Origin: Streptomyces sp. CA-210063
GTDB taxonomy: Bacteria; Actinomycetota; Actinomycetes; Streptomycetales; Streptomycetaceae
Direction of reading: 5' to 3'
DNA: 64,000 nucleotides
Assembly: GCF_024612015.1 (NCBI RefSeq)
Contig: NZ_CP102512.1
Coordinates: forward strand, 248,001 to 312,000
Part shown: positions 58,533 through 64,000 of the stretch, piece by piece
Layout: each line of letters starts with the position of its first letter
Position numbering within the stretch: position 1 is the stretch's first letter
Notes under the pieces: generated by a model
What the model was told of the DNA's origin: nothing
The model's database searches: none
Seen by the model: only the letters and a program-made list of their open reading frames with translations
Program-made: the position numbers and the translations under genes

Positions 58533-59684
58533 ATGACCAGCCTTCCCAGTCGACGGCGCCTCCTCGCCACCGGAGCGGGCGCCGCGCTCGGCCTCGGCGC
58601 ACTCGGCGCCACCGCGTCCCCCGCCGCAGCCGCAGCCGCCCCCGCCCCGGCCGCAGCCGCGCGCGGCGCCGGCGCCGAGGAGACCAGGACCCTCGACGAG
58701 CTGTACCAGGCCGCCATCGCCGAAGGCGGCAAGCTCGTGATCTACGCGGGCGGCGACCTCGCCAACTCGGGCAGCGGCGCAGGCGCCCGGGCCGCCTTCC
58801 GCCAGCGGTTCCCGCAGATCGACCTCAACCTCATCGTGGACTACAGCAAGTACCACGACGTCCGCGTGGACAACCAGTTCGCGACCGACACCCTGGTGCC
58901 CGACCTGGTGCAGTTGCAGACGCTGCACGACTTCACCCGCTGGAAGCGTCAGGGGCGGCTGCTGTCCTACAAGCCCGCCGGCTTCAGCAAGCTCCACAAG
59001 AAGTTCAGGGACCCGGACGGTGCCTGGGTGGCCGGCATGGTCATCGCCTTCAGCTACCTGTACGACGTGGCGGCGGCCGGGACCGACGCACCGCAGACGC
59101 CGCTGGACCTGGTCGACCCGCGCTGGAAGGGCGCCATCGCCTCCTCCTACCCGCACGACGACGACGCGGTGCTCTACCTCTTCGCCCTCTACGCCCAGAC
59201 CTACGGCTGGGACTGGATGGCTGACTTCGCCGCGCAACAGCCGCAGTTCGCCCGCGGCTCCTTCTCCCCCGGCACCGCGGTCACCAACAAGGAGAAGATC
59301 ATCGGCGTGGGCACGGGTGGCAGCCCGCTCATCACCAGCCCGAACCGCTGGGTGATGCCCGACGGGCACCCGTTCATGGCGTGGGGACAACGGATCGCGA
59401 TCCTGAAGCAGGCCGCCAACCCCACGGCGGCCAAGCTTTACCTCAACTGGCAGCTGTCCACCGAGCGTCAGACCTCCAACAGTTGGTCGGTGCGCACGGA
59501 CATCGCGCCACCCACCGGCCTGAAGCCCATCTGGGAGTACCCGAACGCCAACCTGGACGGGTTCCCCCGCTTCATGGAGGACCGGGCCCAGGTCGAGCGG
59601 CTCAAGCAGACCTTCGCCCTCTACTTCGGCGAGGTCAAGGGCGACCCGACACCCGGCTGGCCCGGTCTGCACCCGGGCGCCTGA
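58533..59684 (+). CDS. ABC transporter binding protein (Fbp-like), Tat type
   Basis: A 383-residue protein with SRRRLLATGAGAALGLGALG at the N-terminus, a twin-arginine signal with Ala-rich cleavage zone, and no lipobox Cys. The mature part resembles type 2 periplasmic binding proteins of the iron/putative thiamine class: ELYQAAIAEGGKLVIYAGGD, DLVQLQTLHDF, PLDLVDPRWKGAIASSYPHD and AVTNKEKIIGVGTGG. No permease or ATPase gene is adjacent, so it is an orphan. The ligand is unknown. Confidence 0.85.
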   Translation: MTSLPSRRRLLATGAGAALGLGALGATASPAAAAAAPAPAAAARGAGAEETRTLDELYQAAIAEGGKLVIYAGGDLANSGSGAGARAAFRQRFPQIDLNLIVDYSKYHDVRVDNQFATDTLVPDLVQLQTLHDFTRWKRQGRLLSYKPAGFSKLHKKFRDPDGAWVAGMVIAFSYLYDVAAAGTDAPQTPLDLVDPRWKGAIASSYPHDDDAVLYLFALYAQTYGWDWMADFAAQQPQFARGSFSPGTAVTNKEKIIGVGTGGSPLITSPNRWVMPDGHPFMAWGQRIAILKQAANPTAAKLYLNWQLSTERQTSNSWSVRTDIAPPTGLKPIWEYPNANLDGFPRFMEDRAQVERLKQTFALYFGEVKGDPTPGWPGLHPGA

Positions 59685-59733
59685 TCCCCAACAGGCCTCG
59701 ACCGGTCGGGCCCGACACAGCCCCCGGGTCACA

Positions 59734-60000
59734 TCACGACATCTTCGGCATCCCCGCCCTCGGCGGGTGGGGATGCCCCACCGGCGGCCGCACGGTGGAC
59801 TCGCGGAGCAGGCGGGCGGCGGTGGTCATGCGCCAGCGGGCCAGGTCGGTCAGTGGCGGTTCACCGACGGCTTCGGTGAAGCGGCGTGCGAACGTCGCAC
59901 GGGACAGACCCACCCGGGCGCCCAGGGTGGCCACCGTCCAGGAGGCACCCGGTTGCGCGTGGATGAGCTCGAGGGAGCGAGCCACGGCGGTGTCGGCCAT
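59734..60000 (-). pseudogene. AraC-family regulator fragment
   Basis: The frame reads MADTAVARSLELIHAQPGAS, WTVATLGARVGLSRATFARR and FTEAVGEPPLTDLARWRMTT, the first half of an AraC C-terminal domain with its first HTH. After ARLLRES it changes to Pro-rich sequence and stops, so the second HTH is lost. The sensor domain upstream is also absent, and the second IS5-type element begins 43 bp away. Confidence 0.65.
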
Positions 60001-60043
60001 CGCCCTGGACCAGCCACCGGCCGGGTAGTCGCTCTGCTACTAG

Positions 60044-60983
60044 GGTCTGTTACGAAAGTGGATCTTGGTCGTGGATGATCACGCCCTGTGGGGCGTGGCG
60101 ATCTGACGAATGGACAGTGGGCCCGGCTTGAGCCGTCGTTGCCGCAGGGCATCAGGCCGGGCCGTCCGCCGGTGTGGACGCGACGGCAGCTGATGGACGG
60201 CATCCGGTGGCGGACCCGTACCGGTGCTCCCTGGCGTGATGTGCCGGAACGCTACGGGCCCTGGGATCGGGTGTACGACCTGTTCCGGCGCTGGCAGCGC
60301 GACGGCACCTGGGCCAGGATCGTCACTCAGCTCCAAGCTCAGGCGGACGCGAAGGGCCTGATCACCTGGGACGTGAATGTCGACTCCACCGTCTGCCGGG
60401 CCCACCAGCACGCCGCCGGGGCCTCGAAAAAGGGGGTCTGCAAAAGGAGCCGCCCGGCGGCATTGCCGTCGAGCCGGCCGACCACGGTCTCGGACACTCC
60501 CGAGGCGGCCTGACCACCAAGATCCACCTTGCCGTCGAGCAGGGGCAGAAGCCGCTGAGTGTCGTGATCACAGCCGGTCAGCGGGGTGACTCGCCGCAAT
60601 TCGAGCCGGTCCTGGAAGCCATCCGGGTACCTCGCCTTGGTCCGGGCAGGCCCCGCAGGCGGCCGGACCGGGTGCGGGCCGACACAGCGTACGGCTCCCG
60701 CCGCAACCGGGCCTACCTGCGCAGACGCGGGATCAAGGCGACCATCCCGGTCCCCGCCGACCGCGTCCGCAACCGCCAGAAGCTCGGCTCCCGAGGCAGT
60801 CGGCCGCCGAAGTTCGACAAAACCGACTACCGCGAGCGACATGCCGTCGAGTGCGGGATCAGCCGCCTCAAGCGCCACCGAGCCGTGGCCACGAGATACG
60901 ACAAGCTCGCCGTCCGCTACGAGGCGACCGTGTTGGTCGCAGTCCTCAACGAGTGGCTGTGACCAGCACCTTCCCAACAAACC
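60044..60983 (+). mobile_element. IS5-family insertion sequence, second type
   Basis: This 940-bp element is flanked by CTAG on both sides (60040-60043 and 60984-60987). Its ends are related: left GGTCTGTTACGAAAGTG, right complement GGTTTGTTGGGAAGGTG. It differs in sequence from the element at 28689. The right CTAG includes the stop codon of the minus-strand quinone oxidoreductase. Confidence 0.82.
60088..60962 (+). CDS. IS5-family transposase, two frames joined by -1 frameshift
   Basis: Frame one (GTG 60088, [18 protein letters not shown]) has [18 protein letters not shown] and the first Asp in [15 protein letters not shown]. An in-phase slippery heptamer, A AAG GGG, at 60429-60435 allows a -1 shift to [19 protein letters not shown] and [13 protein letters not shown]. 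The rest has the Asp in RADTAYGS and the Glu in [16 protein letters not shown], ending at 60962. Unshifted frame one ends at 60513. All DDE residues are present, so it may be active. Confidence 0.85.
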
Positions 60984-61949
60984 CTAGTCGACCCTGACCA
61001 CGTACTTGCCCCGCACCCCGCCCGCCTCCAGCGCCCGGTGTGCCGCCGCTGTCTCTTCCAGCGGGAAGACCGTGTCCACCGCCGGCCGCAGCTTCCCCTC
61101 CGTCACCTGGCGGGCGAGGTCGTCGAAGAGCGCACGTTCGGGGTTGCCGCTGAAGAAGCGCACCCGGCCGCGTCCGTGGACGGCGCTGGCCGCGATGTAG
61201 CCCAGCGAGGCGGCGGGCCGCGTCAGGTCGAAGGCGATGGTGACCATGCGTCCGCCCGGCTTCAGCATCCGCCGTACGGCACGCAGGTCGGTGCCCGCCG
61301 TGTCGAGGACCACGTCGAACAGTCCCAGTTCCGCAGGAGACACGGTCCGGTGGTCGACGGCGTGGTGGGCACCGAGCGTACGGACGAAGTCGAGGTTGGC
61401 AGCGCGGGCCAGGGCCGTGACCTCGGCACCGTACGCCAGTCCGAGCTGGACGGCGGCGTTGCCGACGCCGCCCGCCGCGCCCCGTACAAGCAGCCGTTCG
61501 CCGAGGCTCAGTGCGGCCTTGTCGCGGAGGGCCGTGACGGCCGTGGTGGCCACCGGCAGCGCGGCAGCGGCCACGAGGTCCAGCCCGTCCGGGACCCGGC
61601 CGAGCCGCTCGGGCCGTACCGTCACGTACTCGGCAGCGCTGCCGAATCCGGAGCTGCGGCCCAGGACGCCCCACACCTGGTCGCCGACCGCTACGCCGGT
61701 CGCGCCGGTGCCGAGTGCGGCGATCTCGCCAGTGAAGTCCAGCCCGATGCGCTGCGGGAACCTCCGGCCGGTGATGAGGCGGGCCCGACCGGAACGGGCC
61801 GCCAGTTCGCCGCCGTTCACGCTGAACGCGCGCACGCGCACGAGGACCTCGCCGGGTGCCGGTCCGGGACGTGGCACCCGGCCCACATACAGCACCTCGG
61901 GGCCGCCGAAGCGGTCGAACAGTACGGCTTTCATCGTGCGGTCGTCCAT
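60984..61949 (-). CDS. NAD(P)-dependent alcohol/quinone oxidoreductase (MDR family)
   Basis: The 321-residue protein starts at ATG 61949 (GAAGGTGAG upstream). A second ATG five codons later (MKAVLFDRFGGPEVL) is possible. It is a zinc-less quinone-reductase type: VNGGELAARSGRARL, GLDFTGEIAALG, LLVRGAAGGVGNAAVQL (nucleotide loop) and GKYVVRVD at the end. The stop TAG lies in the CTAG target of the IS5-type element. The upstream frame is open into a truncated aldehyde dehydrogenase, giving one continuous 771-codon frame. Confidence 0.9.
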   Translation of the reverse strand: MDDRTMKAVLFDRFGGPEVLYVGRVPRPGPAPGEVLVRVRAFSVNGGELAARSGRARLITGRRFPQRIGLDFTGEIAALGTGATGVAVGDQVWGVLGRSSGFGSAAEYVTVRPERLGRVPDGLDLVAAAALPVATTAVTALRDKAALSLGERLLVRGAAGGVGNAAVQLGLAYGAEVTALARAANLDFVRTLGAHHAVDHRTVSPAELGLFDVVLDTAGTDLRAVRRMLKPGGRMVTIAFDLTRPAASLGYIAASAVHGRGRVRFFSGNPERALFDDLARQVTEGKLRPAVDTVFPLEETAAAHRALEAGGVRGKYVVRVD

Positions 61950-62057
61950 CGTTGCGTTCTCACCTTCGCCACCAGTGGCCGTGCGGGGGATCGTGGCGCC
62001 GAGCGTAGGCTGGCCGACGGACGAGATCGTCCACTTGACCGGAGGTGAGAGCCAGCG

Positions 62058-62220
62058 GTGGGGGAATCCTCTCGGATCGCGGGGCAGGACAGTCTGCGGG
62101 CGGACGCCCGACGCAACCGGCGGCGCATCCTCTCGGCTGCCCGCGTGGTCTTCGCCGAGCACGGCATCGACGCGCCCATGGCGACCGGCCCGACGGGCCG
62201 GGGTCGGCGTGGCGACGGGC
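62058..62220 (+). pseudogene. TetR regulator N-terminal fragment
   Basis: GTG 62058 with a perfect GGAGGTGAG 8 bases upstream starts VGESSRIAGQDSLRADARRN, then RRRILSAARVVFAEHGIDAP. A two-base loss after MAT shifts the frame, and the other frame still shows ARRAGVGVAT of the HTH. At about 62220 it runs into the truncated aldehyde dehydrogenase on the other strand. It was probably the divergent regulator of the quinone oxidoreductase. Confidence 0.65.
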
Positions 62221-62224
62221 ACAG

Positions 62225-63296
62225 TGTCGCCGGTCGGGCGCCTGTCCATGATCTCCTCCTGCATGATGGGCGATGCTGGGTCGACATCGGTGAGCACGGT
62301 CGGTGCGATGTACAGGTCGTCGCGGTCGTGCCGGCCTCCCACCGCCGGCCGGCCGGAATCGAGCAGACGGGTGAGCCGGTCGAAGTGCCGCTCGTTGATG
62401 ATCCGGCCGAAGTCGGGTGAGGTCTGCGGGGTGGTGCCGAACCGGGCCTCGACCGCCGCGCGCAGGGCGGGAACCAGTGCGGCGGCGGTGGCAGGATCGG
62501 CCAGAACGTAGTCGGGGGCTATGCACATCTGCCCCGCGTTGCCGAACTTGCCGCCGACCAGCCGCTTCGCGGTCTCGTCCACGTCAGCGTCGGGCGCCAC
62601 GAAGACCGGTGACTTGCCCCCGAGTTCGAGCGTGACCGGGGTGAGGTGCTTGGCGGCTGCGGCCATGACGATCCGGCCGACGGTGCCATTGCCGGTGTAG
62701 AAGATGTGGTCGAAACGCTGCGCCAGCAGGGCCGTGGTCTCCTCGGCGCCCCCCTCGACCACGGTGAGCACATCGGCGTCGAAGTACTCACGCAGGAGGC
62801 GTGAGGCGACCGCCGAGGTGTGCACCGAGATCTCGCTCGGCTTGGCCACCACGGTGTTCCCGGCGGCCAGTGCGCCGATGATGGGGTCGATGAGAAGGTG
62901 CAGGGGGGCATTCCACGGAGCGATCACCAGGACGACCCCGAGCGGGTCGTACGTGGTGTAGGCCGTGGTCGTGGGACCGAAGTGGGCGGGAACCTCCACC
63001 GGGCGGGGCTGAAGCCAGTTCTCGAGATTCGCCAGTGCCTCGTCGATGTCGCCAATGGTGGAGTCGATCTCGTGCGCCTTGGCCTCGGCGGCGTTCTTCC
63101 TCAGGTCCTTCCAGAGGGCTTCGATCAGTTCCTGCTCGTTCTCGACCAGCAGTGCCCGCAGCCGCTGCAGTTGGTTGACGCGCCAGTCGAGTGGGCGGGT
63201 GACGCCGGTGTTGAACGTCGTACGAAGGCGGCCGACCACCTCCGCGGCCGTTTCGCTCTGGTGCGTCCTCGGCTCGGTCGCCTGTGTTGCGGTCAT
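62225..63296 (-). pseudogene. Aldehyde dehydrogenase, C-terminus truncated
   Basis: The protein starts at ATG 63296 and shows VIAPWNAPLHLLIDPIIGAL, AKPSEIS, FYTGNGTVG, the catalytic Glu in LELGGKSPVF and the catalytic Cys in GNAGQMCIAPDYVL. After PASPIMQEEI (about residue 345) it should read FGP and continue another 100 residues. Instead it enters antisense TetR sequence. The last barrel strands and the oligomerisation arm are missing. The ATG overlaps the stop of the integrase-like gene (ATGA). Confidence 0.8.
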
Positions 63297-64000
63297 GGGG
63301 TGTGCTCCGTTCTTGATGCAGGCCGCGCCGTCAAAGGCGTTTTTGGCATGCCGTAGTGCCCGGTGGTGCCGAAGGGCGAGTCGAAGAAGTCCCGGCAGGA
63401 CGACAGCCACAGGTCCATCTCGCCGGCCAGCAGCTTCTTCGCGTCTGCCGGCTCGACGCCGAGTTCCTTCGCCGCGGTGGCGGTGTCGTGCTTCAGCTCG
63501 GCCTCCCGCTGCGGCGGGATCACCCGCAGCTGGACCGCCTCCTGGAGAGCGTGGGACAGACCGTCGGCGACCGCGGCCTCATGCAGCGGCCGAAGCGCGG
63601 GGATGTCCGCGTAGTGGGCGGCGGCCACTTCTTTGGAATGGCCGCGGGCCAGCAGCGGCAGCTGGCCCTTGGTGACCCGGTAGAACTCCGCCTTGTAGGT
63701 CTTGCGCAGACGTCTGAGGTGGACCGTCAGCCGGTCACCGTGCTCGTCGCGCAGGTCTTGCCGTTCGCAGAACGCGATGGCGGCGAACCGGGGCCGGTAG
63801 TGCCGTACTCCGCCGCGGATCTTGGCGCCGTTGGGGTGCCAGTAGATCCACAACGCCGTCTTCGACTCGTCCCCGGTGTGGGCCCGTGCCCGGCGGGTCA
63901 GCCGCAGGGCGAGGCGGATCAGCCCGCCCGGGGTGCCTGGGCTGCCGTCCCGGACCCGCATCCGATTGACCTCTCTGCCGTGCCGGCGCCGTTTGACGTA
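63293..64000 (-). CDS. Integrase-like protein, partial at the window edge
   Basis: The frame is open from the right edge of the window, so the 5' end is outside. The visible 235 residues contain HLRRLRKTYKAEFYRVTKGQ, LLARGHSKEVAAAHYADIPA and RPLHEAAVADGL. HxxR, GHS and a Tyr in HYADI are compatible with the catalytic end of a tyrosine recombinase, followed by a long helical tail as in actinobacterial integrase-like proteins. The extreme C-terminus runs into the aldehyde dehydrogenase start and may be altered. It suggests an integrated element beyond 64000. Confidence 0.55.
   Translation of the reverse strand, partial: YVKRRRHGREVNRMRVRDGSPGTPGGLIRLALRLTRRARAHTGDESKTALWIYWHPNGAKIRGGVRHYRPRFAAIAFCERQDLRDEHGDRLTVHLRRLRKTYKAEFYRVTKGQLPLLARGHSKEVAAAHYADIPALRPLHEAAVADGLSHALQEAVQLRVIPPQREAELKHDTATAAKELGVEPADAKKLLAGEMDLWLSSCRDFFDSPFGTTGHYGMPKTPLTARPASRTEHTP

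Noticed and set aside
63293..63296. Operon coupling between the integrase-like gene and the aldehyde dehydrogenase
   Set aside because: The ATGA overlap looks like coupling, but the tail of the upstream protein is unusual. The dehydrogenase has its own GGAG 8 bases upstream, so chance overlap after recombination is as likely.

Overview
The window is high-GC actinobacterial DNA and looks like a Streptomyces chromosome. Supporting signs are strong third-position G/C bias, many GTG/TTG starts, Tat-type secreted hydrolases, a PAS-GAF-PP2C-HATPase phosphatase, several TetR/LacI regulators, and IS5-, IS630- and IS1380-type transposons. I saw no rRNA, tRNA or CRISPR array.

Positions 1-25.9 kb form a plant-polysaccharide utilisation region centred on xyloglucan, with mannan, cellulose and alpha-galactoside functions around it. 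On the plus strand lies a four-gene operon: GH42 (internally deleted), GH36, GH43 and a secreted GH5 with X2-like modules. It ends at a 12-bp-stem terminator facing a minus-strand LacI regulator. Next come a secreted GH27-CBM13 alpha-galactosidase, a secreted GH6 and a secreted GH12. A minus-strand operon then encodes a lipoprotein binding protein, two sugar ABC permeases, a secreted GH74 xyloglucanase and a GH42 scrap. A full-length GH42 is transcribed divergently from a GH1-GH31 pair, the GH31 being a YicI-type alpha-xylosidase. Copies of the 14-bp palindrome TCGAAGCGCTTCGA sit just downstream of, or overlapping, five promoters in this region. A single regulator, possibly the local LacI protein, therefore probably controls most of it. 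The model is that GH74, GH12, GH6 and GH5 cut polymers outside, the ABC system imports oligosaccharides, and GH31, GH42, GH1, GH36 and GH43 trim them inside.

Positions 26.2-37.5 kb hold a stress-type phosphatase, an IS5-type element inserted at its stop codon, a dead IS630 and several broken genes. The broken genes are a Tat-signal/ricin-B scrap, a headless SGNH esterase joined to an inverted AraC fragment, a quinone-reductase scrap and a TetR gene with two in-frame TAG codons. An intact operon (SDR, DoxX, NmrA-like, luciferase-like) is divergent from that TetR. Positions 37.5-42.4 kb are a neat C4-dicarboxylate/tartrate module: DctA, glycerate kinase, LysR and tartrate dehydrogenase. A matching 21-bp site lies in front of both dctA and the dehydrogenase.

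Positions 42.4-54 kb contain TetR remnants and an SDR-SnoaL pair behind two palindromic operators. They also hold a Tat-secreted Yellow/MRJP-like protein and a five-gene minus-strand operon: SDR, metallo-beta-lactamase fold, alpha/beta hydrolase, di-iron protein and flavin/2Fe-2S reductase. That operon is divergent from an intact TetR. Positions 53-64 kb are decayed. They hold an IS1380 relic, small frameshifted genes, a gutted MBL gene, an orphan binding protein, a second IS5-type element at a stop codon, a quinone oxidoreductase, a truncated aldehyde dehydrogenase joined to a TetR fragment, and an integrase-like gene running off the window.

A striking overall feature is the number of genes with clean internal deletions, junctions or single-base lesions (about seventeen), beside well-preserved operons.
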